Assembly: GCA_037974965.1 (NCBI GenBank)
Contig: JBBPFI010000004.1
Span: 434,001 to 498,000 of the forward strand
Length of the DNA stretch: 64,000 nt
DNA from: Dacryopinax spathularia
Lineage: Eukaryota; Basidiomycota; Dacrymycetes; Dacrymycetales; Dacrymycetaceae
Reading direction: 5' to 3'
Shown: positions 11,133 through 24,159 of the stretch, piece by piece
How the letters are laid out: every line of letters begins with the position of its first letter
Position numbering within the stretch: position 1 is the first letter of the stretch
Made by a program: the position numbers and the translations under genes
Notes under the pieces: model-generated
Seen by the model: only the letters and a program-made list of their open reading frames with translations
Database searches by the model: none
What the model was told of the DNA's origin: nothing

Positions 11133-14100
11133 GTTCTTCCTGGTTGGCTTTCTTTGGCTCGCTTCTCGTACCCTTCTGGTCTATGTTCCTCCTGTTACTC
11201 TGGTCTCGTCTGTTGTTGGAGGAGTTGGCACTACAACCTGTTTGTCGCGGTTTCTTTGTTTTCCGGCCCTTCATCAACGCGACTAACGCGCCTAGTCTTC
11301 AGGAAGCCCGTACGGCCGAGCTTCTTGAGCTTTGCACTGCTTTTCACAACAGAGTCGACGGTGATGTCTTTCCATGCCAACAACGGTTTCCCGTCGGAAA
11401 CGCACCAGGAAGGATGCCTGTTTTGCGGAGCTAGGCAGTCTCGGTATGTTCTCACTCTTCACGTCCTTCTTTGGTAGCAAGCTGACAACGCTTGACCAGT
11501 GCTTTCACTTTTCCACCGTCAAGTATGTCGCAATTACGGCCACTTTCCACAACCGCTCGTACTACAAGGAACGATCGGACAGCCAGTGACAATAATCCTC
11601 ATACTCAGGCCACCACACATGTTGGAATTTCTATATCCGGAAACCGTCCTCCGACTCAAGGCATCATCGTACCTCAAGCCAACACAATCCGGGATCCCGA
11701 GCCCGAGACCAATCTTCTCGCCCGCTCCCTGAAGCTACAACATACCCCGTTTCATCCTCTCAGCTTTCCGACAGATTGGGGTACAGGGCAGAAACTTCGA
11801 TACATCCTGGCTACCAAACGAGCGCAATAATCGCCTTCAGCCACAGCTCATGCCGGCATCTCTTCATGAACGACTCATACCTCACCAACCACCGGTCCCG
11901 GAAAAACGTAAACTGTCGACCACGTTGCAACCTCCCCCGGCACAGGGTCTCAGGGTTTCGGTCAAACCCAATCAATATCTCCAGCAAGTCCGAACCGAAG
12001 CGTTCGAAGCTTCTTTGGCACAAGGCGTGCCTGCTCAGGGTCGGAAAGAATGCGGAACGGGGAAGTTTACTGGACGAGATAAGAATGAACGGAGATGGCC
12101 GGGTTTTGCGGGGTTTTGCGGGGTATGCGGGGTTGAGGCTCTTCCTGCATCGGGATCGATGGGCTTGCAGGCTTCCGCTGCAGCAGAAGCTGGGTGGGAA
12201 GCTGCTCCTCTTCCTTGGAGGCAGATGCGCCTAGGCTGCTTTCCGAGCTTGTCACTGCTTTGACAGCCGGCCGATCGAAATTCCGTTCGACAGCCGGCAG
12301 CCGACAGATGTCAACTCCTCCCGCTTCGCTTCATTCCTTCCATCCTCCCACACGCACCCAGAGAACCCCTAGGGGCCCAGTGCAGTAGTAAAGTTGTTCC
12401 GTAAGCGAGACCCCTCCCCCAGTTCTCCCATTATCGCGATGCATGCATGATCTGACAGATGCTCTAGAAACATCGGACATTCCCATTCTCACCATACGAC
12501 GGACGACGCCATCAACCCTCCCGGTAGAACTCCATGGTGGACGGCCGGCGTCCGCAGTCGCCGAACGCCTCGCCATGTGGATGCAAGTCACGCATGTCTG
12601 CCAATTCCAGCTCGACGTCAAACGAGAGTGGAGCTGCTGCTGAAGAGGCTGCATGGTCCGATTGACATTTGCGCTGAAAACGCCGGCATTGGCTATCCTT
12701 TGGCAGGAGCCTCATTGTAGGCTCGTGTTTCGTCTCGGCTCCGCGTCTGCCCCTGGAGTCGTTATCGGATCTGCCAGAAACGGTGAGCGACCGCAACGGT
12801 ATAAGCCGAGCGCACGGGCAGTACGCCATTCCACCGAGGATCGCTCAGCTTGTCAAGGGCTGACATCGCAGCATGACCCCGATTACGTGACGTTAAACCT
12901 CCGTCATTTTCACAGACGACCCAGCAATACATTGTCTTCCTCCCGACAATGCACTGCATTGCGCTCAATTCAATTCAATCTTTGCGATATCAATCATGAC
13001 AGAGCAGTCGGATCAGTCATGCAGTGGCTTATCTCTGAGGTGTACGGTATTCCAGATCTGACCAAGCGAACGGGTCTTAGGGGTCTGCAATACAAATTGA
13101 GACAGTGGGATACAATGCTATTGTCGAGAGTGGGAACTCGCCGAGAGGAACGGCAGGAGGAAGTTGGTGCGCTGCCAGGGTCTGGAGGAGACGCTGATTC
13201 AGACAATAATGGCTTTGGACCGCGCGGAACGGGCTGTTTTCTTGCTTGCAAGGATTCACGCTCTGCAGAGTAACTTAGAGGATGACCGCGGGGTATAGTG
13301 GGCTGCTGCAAGTGTCCTGCACTGGGTATTGGTAGGTCGTTTCGGCCGATTGAGAGAGCTTCGAGATTCAGAAAAACGTCGGATTTGGCGCAGCAGAGAT
13401 TGTCAGCCGTCCTGACAGCCTCTACGCTCGCTCACTCCGGGTGGTTATCGAGATCCCGCATGCCGATCGGCCACGTCCGAAAGAAGGTTCGTACGTACTT
13501 TCTTGTGGCGGAAGCAAGCCCCAGACCTGCAGACCTGCAGACCTCGCAGACTCAAGCAAGAACCAGGACCCAGGAGCAAGACCAATCAGATTAGGCCACC
13601 AAGCAGCCAGATGCAAGCCCGATCGGGCAGCTCGTCATCTCTTCCCGAACCCCGTCCAATCGCCCGCCCGCCGCTGTGAGAAGTCGAACAGGCAAAACAA
13701 TTTCGTGATCTTGTAAGTCGAAGCCAGAGATTTCGCAATCGGAAGCCGGGAAGCCCGGCTCCTTGCTGGCCAATCAAACCACTCGCTTAACCCCGGGTTA
13801 GGAGGTGAAGTGAAATTTAATTTTACCCCGCCTAGGATTGGGCGCTAGAACCGACCCAACAATTATGGGGATGGGAGGGGTCGGGTTTGGAAACCGGCAG
13901 GACCTGGGTGGTAAGACACTCAAAGCCCCAAACTAATCAGCCTGGGTGCGGGTGCGGTTGTGGGTGATGTGGGTGGCCAGACCGCTCGCTGAGTGTGGGG
14001 CTGGTTGGTTGGTTTAGCCTCTTGTTGGGTGAGACTCCAATCTTCTTGGTCTTGGGCTGGTAGAACTCTGGTTGTTCTGATCGTAGAGTTAGTAGCTGTT

Positions 14101-16366
14101 CTGGCGGTTGGCATGATTCGTTTTGAGTGCAACATGAGAGACTTGCGGTCGGGTGTCTGGTCATTTGGGTCACAGGACGCGGGGAAAGAAGCGACTCTTG
14201 GCGCCGGCCGTCGGAAGGCGTTCCTACAGGCAGGCAGTGGCAAAACAGCTCAGGACCGAAGGTTTTCTCATCTGCCCCAGACGGTGTCAGCGGGGCTTGA
14301 GGGTTAGGGGGCTGTGTAACGGGACCCCAGACCCCGGTCTCACTTCTGACATCATTCCATCTTCTCACGCACGTGTTCTGGTGCGCGGGGGGCCCAGAAC
14401 GACGGAGGCGCTTCGATTCGCTTGATAATTGGGCGGTCGGGGCGAAATCGACGATCTGCGCGGAATCGACCGGCCTCGAATGGGTTCGCGCATCGTCTGG
14501 TTGGCTCTCATCATCGTCTCATCCAGCGTCGTCGTTGGGCAATGCAATGCGCTGGCTACTGCAGTTGGGGAGATGTTGTACGGTTCTGCAATCAGCTCGA
14601 AGGAGGTGGGCTGAAGCCAGTCAGGAACCAGCGCATCACGGGGTCGAGACGGTCATGACGCGTAGGGGGGATCATAGCTGATGGATATGACGCGCGTTTT
14701 ACATCGGGCTGCTCAACCCGCGGAGGAAGGAACCGCGGCTCCGGACTCGACACGGGCGCAGAGCGGTCAGACCTGGCCCGTCCTGCTGCTTGGTGCCGAG
14801 CAATACATTGTTTGGGGAAGAAAAAATAGACTTCTGGACCGTTGTCTCACCGCCGCCCAGATGAGCGCTATCTGTGTCCATTATTATTTGGTGGAGGGAA
14901 GTTCGGCCGGTCGAATGCTGGCCCGGGGGTGCGGGTCGTACTCAGCTGGTGTTACGCGAACTTTTGCTTGAAGAGCGGAGGATTACAGCCGCTGTCAGAG
15001 GAGCGGGAACAAGATGAGGGAGATGGGGCAGCCAGCCCCGGGGGTTGTTGTGCCATCGCGCCCGCATCGCATCGCTCACACATCAGGATTTGGTGAAAAA
15101 TGATCCCGTTTGGGGAGGGGGTGTGGCTGGGACAGGCAGGCTCTTCCGATAAGCGCGTTGGGTGCGTGAAGGGGGTGGGTTGGGTTGCAAGTTTGATAGA
15201 TGTGGACTGATTGGGAGCGGACCTGGCGTTTGGTGGGGACAAGGTGGGAAATGTAAAACGGGGATTGGGCGGCAACCGAGTGCTCGGAATTAAGAAAGGA
15301 AGAGGAGGAAGTCGAAAGAAGGGAGAAGGGAGAAGGGAGACCGGCAGAAGACGTGGGATTGTGACCGATAGATTTCATACATTCCCTCTCTCCGACCAAT
15401 AATCGGCCAAAGCAACGTGAGACCGCCCTCGCTCAGCTCTCTCACACATAGCCCCCTCCCATCCTCCCCATCCCTCCCATCCTCTCCCTCCCTCCCTCTT
15501 ACCTTGCATCGCCCTCTCTCTTTTTTCTCATCCTTCCCTCCTCCTGCCTGCTGTAGCCTTAACTCTCCTCACTTTCTGCACTCTTTAACCTCGGCGCCTG
15601 GTCGCTTTAACCTCTGGCGCACCCTCAACCCCTTCCCATTCGATTGCTCCCGATCTGAGCAGCACTGTACGATCGAATCCCATCCATCCGCACAAATCGA
15701 CTCGCCCCCTCCTTCCACCGCGCAATACTGCAATCTCCCATCGCACCCGCCGTCCGTTGTGCTCGCTCACACCCGCTGCTGAGGAAGGACGACCATCATC
15801 AAACCTGACATTGCGCATCCTGCTCACCGCCGGGCACACCTCCCAGGCCGAGTGACCGCTCGTCATCCAAGGTGCGTACTCTCCCCCTCACCTTACTGGC
15901 CGTTGTATGCGCGCTTGTTTCTTTCTACCTCCCCCCTTTTTCATATTCTTCCCCACCCGATCTGTGCCTCCCCGCACTCGTGTTGTTCTGTTGTCATATC
16001 GCCTGCCCTCATCGGCGATGGCACGTTCGCCCACGCGGCATCTCTAGCGTGTTCTACCGTTTGGTTTTGGTGTGTACGGCGGGCGAGCTACCCAAGCCGT
16101 GGGTGCGTTGCGTGAGAGGGGCTGGCCCACCGTCGCTCTCCCCGCGTTACTCTTAAACAAAACTGCCATAACACTCCCCGCGCCGCTTGCGTCTTTTGCT
16201 CTTCCTCCGCTATGAACTCGTCCCTCTCTTTGCCGTAACAACCGCCTGCCTTTCCAGGCCATCTCTTCACTAACTCGCAGTACATCGACCTGCCAAACTA
16301 CTCCACACTCACATACACAACAACTGCCGCTCGTTATCTCCCCACATTCGTTCACCTCATCGTTCC
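11133..16366. other. Gene-poor stretch upstream of the PP1 subunit gene
   Basis: No coding region can be supported over ~5.2 kb. Open frames on both strands (the longest at 12653-13273 plus) show no family motif, no splice-consistent extension and mixed low-complexity composition. Visible items: a fragment like the right arm of the array at about 11944-11970; a short G-rich tandem (GCGGGGTTTT) at 12099-12136; a minor pair of ACCTGCAG repeats near 13530; an A/T-rich patch near 13815; and a strong pyrimidine tract at 15445-15560. The last ~900 bp probably hold the promoter and a 5' leader, possibly with an intron, for the gene starting at 16367. Confidence 0.5.
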
Positions 16367-19300
16367 ATGCCACTTCTTACCTCCCTTCCGGGCCTCTTCC
16401 CCTTCTCCTTTCGTTTCTTCCTTCCTGGGCTATACCCCGCTCCTTCAAAGAGCGAAAAGCCCTCTTCCACCCTCTCATCCTTCGCACCCGTTTCAAAAAT
16501 CTCCTCCTTTGCAGCACACGCGCTCACAAATCATGTCTCTCAGCATCACCTCGCCCAAGCCGCGGCAACTGGTCTGCTAAAGGAGAAGGCAGAGACACCG
16601 CCGCCAACGCCGACGCTCACCGTCCCCGTTCGTGCGCATCTCCGCCACACCCGTTCCGCCGACACCGTCTTCCACGGGACAGCGCCTGCGCAACCCGCCT
16701 CAGCGAACGCAGGTCCGGGTCGACAGCCCCTCCGCGCGATCACAAACACCAACAGCATGCCCTATGCGCTCCCCTCGCCCTCGCCCACCGTCGTGCTGAG
16801 TGTGCCGCAACCAACGAACGACATCCATTTGGGACAGTCGTTCGTCTTCCCGCTCCGCAACAGCCCGCCGAGACCGCTTCACCCGTCCGCGATGGCCAGT
16901 GAGAATGCAAGTAAGAAGGAGAGGCCGAGCGCGATCGTCTTGACAGAGAATAAGGAGAATAGTGGGCCGAGTAGAGCAACGGGGCCGATGCCCCTGATAC
17001 CCAGAACGGGATCTGCACAGCGGTTACGGCATAACCAAGGACAGCAACGCTCGTCTAGCGCGAGCAACGTACCTACAACAAATGCGCCTTCGCAGCCAGA
17101 GGCCTCGACTTCAGCAGCCGCGGCGGGCGACTCGTCTGGTTCATCGACAGCGACTCCTGCCAGCCGGAGAAGTACTCCGCCTGCACGGCATACACGCAAG
17201 CCTCCGATGGGAATCAACGTCTCCCGCGAGTTGACCGCTTCACCCCAGCAGCCATCGCCGCCGCCTTCCTCGCCCGTCAGCTCTAGAGCACCCGTGAACC
17301 TGCGGTTAGACCTGCATACACTGAAGCGGACATTATCAGAAGCGCAAGTTGTCGCCAGTCAACGGCATCATCATCAGCCTGCATCGATTCACCACCAGGT
17401 GCACCCGGCAAAGGCAACACACCAGCTTACCCCTTCCGGTTCGCTCGATATCCCAGCGCCGTCCAATACGCCATTCACGCCGCCAGCCCTCTCTCGCTCG
17501 GAGATAATGGTGCGGAAGAAGTCGGGTGAACTGGTCCGACCAGCAATCCGGACACCTGGTAGTCAGCCGCGGAAGATCACAAAGTCAGAGCCTACAACAC
17601 CGACGGGCCCCAAGTTCGTGCACTTCGACGCGCAGCTTGAGCATGTCAAGCTTTTCCTGGCTGAGCAGAAGCCCGCAGCGGTGTCGCGGGATGGGAGTCC
17701 GACTGAGACGAGCGAGGGCGAGCTGTCGAGCACGAATGAGTACCCGTTCCCGCTGGCGTATGCCTCGTCGGACGATGAGAAGATCCGCCGGGCGCTGCAG
17801 ATTAAGGTGCTGAACATGCCGCCTTTGCTCTTGCAGGACGTGGAGGGAGATGTGAGGCTCGAGACTGTTGCCCTGAGCGAAGACGCCCGCTCGCTGAACG
17901 GCACGGTTGTCGTGCGAAACCTTGCCTTCCAGAAATGGGTAGTCGTGCGGTTCACCCTCGACGACTGGCAAACCCGGAGCGAAGTCTCAGCGCGGTATCA
18001 GGAGAGCCTGCCCGGGAACGGCTTTGATCGGTTCGCATTCGCTATCCGGCTCGTCGATGTTCTGCCTAGGATTGAGGCGAAGACCATGCAGCTCGCTGTC
18101 CGATTCAGCATCGAAGGCCGGGAGATGTGGGACAACAACCGGGGTGCGAACTATAAGGTCGAGTTCAGCAAGCGGAAGCTGCTTACTCCTGCCGCTGCCG
18201 CCACCGCCGCGCAGGGTCACAAAGCCACGAAGAGCCTGCCTGCGAATGCGCCTAGCACCTCGACAGCGTCGACCTCCCAGCCAGAGAAGAGGACAGAATG
18301 GCCCGTCAAGAGCGCTGTCAGTGACCAGATGGCCGACCTGAGGCGCGAGCTGGAGAAGGTCGTCGCGGAGGAGATGAGCCCGCCTACGGTCGTGAAGCGG
18401 AGCGTGACGGTCACTTACCAGCCTGACAAGTCGTCGCCCAAGTCTGCCCCCGCCGCACTGCGGAAGGAAGGGTTCCCGGACTCTCCTCTGGGCAAGAGAT
18501 ACAGTTTTGGCGAGGCGCTGAATAATGATTGGTCTGGTCGGCCGTCGCCTTCTGGCCTGCAGCAGTCGACGATCCCCTTCCCTAGTGGCAGCCTGAGCGG
18601 ATACTCCAGCTCGGGCGCTATGAAGAGTCGCAAGACATCGCGTGAGACGTCGGCAGCCTCAAGCCCCGGTACAGTCCCCTTCCCGAGCATGTCAGCGCGC
18701 AACTCGCCACCACGGGTCACCTCGCCGCCAACGCATATACCCAACTTCTCGTCGCCTGTATCGGGTGACTTGCCTCGCTTGGCTCCTCGCGGCTCGCCAA
18801 GGGATGCACCGTACGGCGCCTTCGACGGGTCTGCTACGCCTCCCGAGCTTCGGCCGGACGGGATGCCCAACAAGGGCGGCAGACATCATCAGCGGTCGTA
18901 TTTCGACACCTGGCCCGGCTTTGGTACGACTTCCGTGCGGAAGACTCCGCCTGGTACGCCTGGCACACCGGGGAGGTTCAACTCGTACCCGCCGCTCTCG
19001 CCGCCTCTGGAAAATGTCCCCCGGCCTGCAGAGACGATCGTGCCTGCCGCACCCGTCGTACCATGGGCGAACCTCGTCCCGCTCCCGCCGAGCCCGCATG
19101 ACGACAGCACCGCTTCCTCCACACCGTCGATCGTCACCGAAGGTGATGGATCAAGCATGTCCCAGTCGCCGTCCTCCCCTCCCCCCGCAGGGTCCATCCT
19201 CCCCTCAATGATCATGTCAGAGTCGGACGACATCCCCAACTCTTATAACTACTTCTTGGATCGGTAAGGGTCCTTCCCCCACCCTATCGTCAGGTGACCG

Positions 19301-19564
19301 ATGCTCATACCTTCTTTGAATAGATTCTGCTTCTACACCGGGCCGGGCGAAGCCGTTCCGACTGGCGAAGTCGCACCGAGGCGAACCTTGTCGGCTGGAG
19401 ACATACCTTCCTCGTTCGCGTCCCCGAATCTGGATCGGTTTGTCTCGGCGTTCAGCCCGCCTCCGTCTGATCTGCCGACACCGTCGAAGGTTCACCTCAT
19501 GATCCCTTCCCCGCCGGCTCTTCCCTCTCCGGACTCGGAGACGCCAACCATGACGGCTGCATAA
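16367..19564 (+). CDS. CBM21-containing glycogen-targeting regulatory subunit of protein phosphatase 1 (GAC1-like)
   Basis: Predicted to bring PP1 to glycogen and so promote activation of glycogen synthase. A 2.9-kb first exon (to 19263) and a second exon (19324-19564) are joined across a 60-nt intron, which splits an Arg codon; about 1045 residues. The PP1-docking RVxF-type motif is KFVHFD at residues ~416-421. The CBM21 domain spans ~475-605, with the expected blocks LNGTVVVRNLAFQKWVVVRF, then DDWQT and NNRGANYKV. The rest is Ser/Pro/Thr-rich, basic and probably disordered, with many potential phosphorylation sites. The start is the first ATG of the long frame; a later Met at 16757 is also possible, so the first ~130 residues are less certain. 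Confidence 0.82.
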
Positions 19565-20160
19565 CACCAGACTCATGGCTGGCGCAGCAGGTTCAGCGGC
19601 GATCTCTGTCCTTGCCTATAGGTTTTTTCTTTATCAAGTTTTCCACTCTCCACCACATCCATCACAACAACTCCCTCTCCCGGCCCCGGGAACCCGCAAG
19701 CACTCACCTCACGTTTAATATCTGCTCCGGGCGCCACTGGTCTCGAAATCTGTATCATAGGAAAATCGGCACGCATCCATCATCGACAGACAACGTTCCT
19801 CCACATCGGAATCGCTTGACTTGGGATGGGCCATCTGCTCATGCGACTCGAAACTCTCTCAAACAACAATACCCCGTTGTATATGTGCTTTTCCTCGCTC
19901 ATCTCCCCGTTCCAGCTGTATCGAAAGACAGCCAAGAGCGCCCCTTGATTCCCCACCTCAGCTCATCTTCTTCCCTTTTGTTGTCTCCATCTAGCTAGCT
20001 GTTTTTCCGTTTTGCCAATCCTGTCCAACGCGATGTCTTACGTAGCTGATGACAATACATACGAACAGTCATAGGTAGCTACAATGCTATGGCCTGCATG
20101 AGAATACCGCTGCCGAACTCATTAAATTGCCTGTTATACAAAGTGTGAACACGAAAGAGA
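19565..20160. other. Intergenic between convergent genes
   Basis: Contains the 3' ends of the PP1 subunit gene and of PFS2. No gene or clear element is seen beyond A/T-richer 3' UTR-like sequence. Confidence 0.5.
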
Positions 20161-22138
20161 TCAGTTCCATCGACTGGGCCTATCTCGGCCTCTGCCTCTC
20201 CCTCGCCCTCCACCATCTCGGTATCCTTGATCTCTCCCACCGTAGCCACCGTCACGATTCTGATACCCACCTCCGTCTCTGTTGTATCCATCTCTGTTAT
20301 ACCCGTCTCTGTTATACCCATCTCTACCTCCATACCCGCCTTCCCTCCCATATCCACCTCGGCCACCATAGCCACCATCCCGAGGCGCAAAGTCAGGATT
20401 CACACGCATATCCTCCTGGCTCGGTAGCGGCGCCCGCTCAGACTTGACAGCCTCCATCGCCGCCTCCGCCCGACCTCCAAGACCAGGGATGAAGTCGTCC
20501 GCCCCACCAGCGGCAGCACCACCCCACGACGGTTGAGCGTTGGTCGCGTATGCACCGCCTGGGCCGTCTTGGTCGAACCCTCCGTTTTGGGTGCCCATCC
20601 CGCCTGCCAGCTGGTAGTTGAACCCAGGCACGAAATCGTCCTGCTCTTCCGTGCTCTCTTGCCCAGCGACGGGCGGCTTCTCGCCCATGACTGTCGTCTC
20701 CTCTCCTGGCCGATCGCGGCACCAGAACCGGGTGGTATGGTCGTTTGAGCCTGAGCAGAGGATATGCCCGAGTGGGTGCCACGCGAGCGTCCAGACGTTC
20801 GAGTCGTGCGCTTCGTCCAGTTGAGCAATGGGGTTCGGTGACTCGACGAGCCAGTGGTAGATGGCACCTTCGGAGCCGCCGGAGGCAAGCAGTTCGTGGT
20901 GGATCGGATGCCATGCTAGAGAACAGACTTCCTTTTTGTGACCCTTGAAGACCTGGATCTCTTTCATAACTCGGATGTCGAAGACGCGTATTGTCTGATC
21001 TCGAGATGCAGACGCAACCAGATCGCCGCTCGGGTTCCACAAGCAAGCCTGAACCGTGTTCTTATGTTGATGTCTGAAGCAGGGTTAGCGAGAATATAGC
21101 ATAGATCGAGCGTATTACGCACAGCGTGGACAGGCATGTTGCCGTTCTTGGATCCCAGAACTTGACCGAGTTGTCCTTGCTCCCAGAGACGATCAACCCC
21201 TTCGTTGGATGCCAATCCACACACTTCACATCCCACCCATGCCCCGTCAGTGCCCTCTCCTCCCTCATCTCTTCAAACGACCACAGCTTGATCACCGAGT
21301 CATCCGCACCCGTCGCGAACCTGCTGTCATCGGGGGAGAAACTGACACCACGGATGGCCTCGCGGTGACCTTGCCAGACTGCGAGATTGTTCATATTGTT
21401 CTGGAAATACTTGATGTTCCCGTTCGTATCGCTCGAGATGAGGTATGCGCCTGAATGGGCCCAGCTGAACGCTCGGACAGCCGTATCGTGCGCTTGCAGG
21501 ATCGTCTCGAAGTTAAAGGTCAGGCCGTTCCATAGGGTGAACTCGCCGGATTGCGAGCCAGTCAATAGTCGCCGGCCTTCTGGAGTCCACTGCAGAGAGT
21601 CAGCTGTTAGGCGCGCATGCGTTGGCCAGAGAACTCACGGCAACCACATTCACAGGACACCGTACTTTGTTCGTCGAAGTATGGACGAACTTCGTACATA
21701 CCGATGTGGTCGGGTTGTCTACATATACTTTGGGTGGTAAGAGCTGCAGACCTCCGTCAGCAGAGTTCGACCTCGTCCCACCAATGGCTCACATCAATGA
21801 TGTACGGTGGTGCCGGCCTAAGATGCGGCAAGTATCCCTCATTCGGCCTTACTTTTTTCAGCTGATTCATATTAGTCAACTTACGATCCAGCAGTACTTG
21901 CCCTAATAAAACGCACCAGCTTCATCTTAGACAGCCCGCCATTAAAGTCCACCGTCCGCCTCGGCTTGACCTTCCTAACCGCCCTCCCCTCAGCATTCAG
22001 CCTCTGTTGCGCGATCTCCTGCTCCCTCGCGAAAGTAGGGTCGACTGGTGGTGGTTTCGGCGGCTCAAGATAACGTTTTGGTTCCCAGTAATCTGCCTGC
22101 ACCCGATGGGGCGGGGCAAGGAGGATCGGGGTGGACAT
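20161..22138 (-). CDS. PFS2: PFS2/WDR33 family mRNA 3'-end processing factor
   Basis: WD40 scaffold of the cleavage and polyadenylation factor; its mammalian counterpart WDR33 reads the AAUAAA signal. The start at 22138 is followed by the family block [18 protein letters not shown] 37-nt intron then leads to [20 protein letters not shown] and, after another intron, [20 protein letters not shown] and [20 protein letters not shown]. The WD repeats run through [40 protein letters not shown] and the last repeats in the final exon. The C-terminus has three exact copies of the pentapeptide DGYNR and a Gly/Arg-rich tail ([15 protein letters not shown]), a likely RNA-contact region. Introns lie near 21883, 21770, 21620 and 21095. 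All family hallmarks are present. Confidence 0.93.
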
Positions 22139-22371
22139 CGTCGGTTTATGGAGGCTGGGAAATGAAGCGGCCAAGGCCCGAGATGGGACCCTTGTATCAG
22201 GAGAAAGAGAGGACAGCCACTGAAATGAGCGCCCATCTTGGACTGGGGGATATCGAAATGCCAAGAAACGATGCATTGGCACAACATACATACTAACACT
22301 ACACTAGTCTATGCACATCTGAATACCTGCCCAGAAATCACCGCCTCAGATACCAAACAGGGAGAGCAAGC

Positions 22372-23887
22372 TCAAGGCGACCCGGCCGGGCTCGCGGGCA
22401 CGTCCGCGAAAGTCGGCCGCCTGAACCCCTTAGGCCCGAACCACCGGCCGCGGACCATGTAGTTGAAGTAGACCAAGGGGAAGACATCTTTCTTCAGGTA
22501 GTAGAAGAGTCTGCGGGGTACGGCTTGGTCGACGTGCCACTTCGCGAACGTCTCCTTGGGCTTGGCGCCGTAGATGAATTCAGCTAGCATGAGCTCGCCG
22601 TACCCGGTAAGCAGCTTTATGGGAGGTCAGAGCATGTTGTGCAGTAGGCAGGGGAACTTACAGGGCAGGATGTGTATCCGTCATACCGTGCGCTGCCGAG
22701 CCTACCGGTCTCCACAACCTTGTAGAAGTTGTCGACGAGCACAGGTGTCTGAGCAGTGATCGCAGCCGCCGTCTTGCTAGTCGGCAAGCTGCTGCAATCG
22801 CCCAGAGACCAGACATTGCCGAACTTCTTGTGTTGCAGGGTGCAATAGTCCACATCGACCCATCCCGCACTATCGGCAATTGGCGAGCCCTTGATAAAGT
22901 CCAGCGGGCCCATCGGCGGTGTGGCGTGCAGCAGATTGTATTCCCTCTCCACGATCGATCCGTCGGGTTTCTTGAACTTTGCCACATGTGCCTGATGGTC
23001 GACCTCGACCAGGTTATGCTCGAACAGCCCTTCAATCCCACGCTCGATCCTCAGCTCGTTCAGCGCATCCGAGTACTTCTTCACGCTGAACATGCTCGGC
23101 ATGCCCGTGAGGAAGGAGACGTCCGATGTCGGGCCCCGGTTCGTCCGGCGCCATCGGTCCCACGCCATCCACATGATCTTCTGCGGTGCGCCGGCGCACT
23201 TGATCACCCCGGCTGGCTGAGTGAAAAGTGCCTTCCCACCGCGGAAAGCCTCGATATCGGCCCACGTCTTGTCGCACGTCTCGAAGCTGTAGATGCTGCT
23301 GACTCCACTCCCATTGTCCGCCAGGGCAGCAGAAAGACCCTTGATGTTGTCCCAGTTTATCTGGAGTCCAGCGGCGACGACCAAAGACTCGTACGTCACG
23401 CTCTCGCCCGAGGCGAGCGTGATGCTGTTGTTTTCAGGGGCGAAGGAGGCAACGTTCTGCGGGACGAGGGCGATATGGTCCGGAATGAGGTCAACCAGCC
23501 GCTTTCGAAGCTCGTTCTTCTGCTTGAGGCCGGCGCCGACGAGCGTCCATCCAGGTTGGTAGTGATGCCATTCTGCGGCCTATTCGTATGATGTGCTCAA
23601 TAACGCAAAGATCAGGGTTTGCCGAGAACTACGCACGTCAACGATGGCAATATCCCCATCCGCGAGCTTCTTAGACATCTTCTTGAACTTGTCATACAGC
23701 TGGTTAGCGACGTTCAGCCCCGCAGTCCCTGTCTCTTCCGTCAGCTCCATACCCTCTACAGCTACCTGATGTGCGCACCTCCACCGACGACCAGGATCTT
23801 ATGGTGGCCTTTTGCCTCTGCCGCATACCCGCGCACGAACTTGGGTAACTGAAGCACTGTCCTCCTCGCTGCCCAAGTAGAGTTCAT
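22372..23887 (-). CDS. Mitochondrial sulfide:quinone oxidoreductase (HMT2/SQRDL type)
   Basis: Inner-membrane flavoprotein that oxidises sulfide and passes electrons to ubiquinone. The start at 23887 gives a basic, Arg-rich mitochondrial leader (MNSTWAARRTVLQLP). It is followed by the FAD motif VVGGGTAGLNVANQ, rebuilt by removing an intron near 23728-23777. Other hallmarks are EWHHYQPGWTLVG, LVVAAGLQINW, the ALFTQPAGVIKCAGAPQKI block with a redox Cys, and NVWSLGDCSSLPTSKTAAA. After a last intron near 22611-22661 comes the C-terminal GYGELMLAEFIYGAKPKETF. The C-terminal amphipathic part matches the fungal/animal type II SQR group. Same strand as PFS2 but with its own promoter. Confidence 0.9.
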
Positions 23888-24159
23888 CCTTCCTCAAGCC
23901 TTTTCAAGAAGGAGAAAGACGGTGTAGGCGGAGAGTGGTGCGTGGGAGGGCGCTGTGAGTGCCATCATTTGCCCAACCGAACGAAGATGGAAAAAGTTGG
24001 ACGGATTGCGAATCACGTCATACATTTATGATGACTAAGCAGAAAGTCCCTGGATGCCCCTGCCCGGGCCATCACCAGCCTGAGCGCATTTCATCGACCA
24101 CAAACAGATTACATTCCAAGTCTTACATTGTTCGGGCATAAGAGTCAACAGTTGCAGAT
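23888..24159. other. Intergenic, SQR promoter side
   Basis: Short spacer between two minus-strand genes. It must contain the SQR promoter and the 3' UTR of the dioxygenase gene. No recognisable site stands out. Confidence 0.45.

Noticed and set aside
12099-12136. G-rich GCGGGGTTTT tandem as an internal telomere repeat
   Set aside because: Only about three imperfect copies and not the TTAGGG-type pattern of fungal telomeres; treated as a minor repeat.
12653-13273. 206-residue plus-strand open frame as a gene
   Set aside because: No family motif, mixed low-complexity sequence, no supporting splice sites or neighbours; overlapping frames of similar length occur on the other strand.
13920-14368. 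Minus-strand Pro/Thr-rich frames as a gene
   Set aside because: Composition follows local G/T-rich sequence; no domain, no matching exons.
21858-21925. GC-AG intron near the start of PFS2
   Set aside because: A standard 37-nt GT-AG intron in phase 0 gives a better reading (GGLSKMKL joined to LTNMNQLKK), so no unusual splice site is needed.
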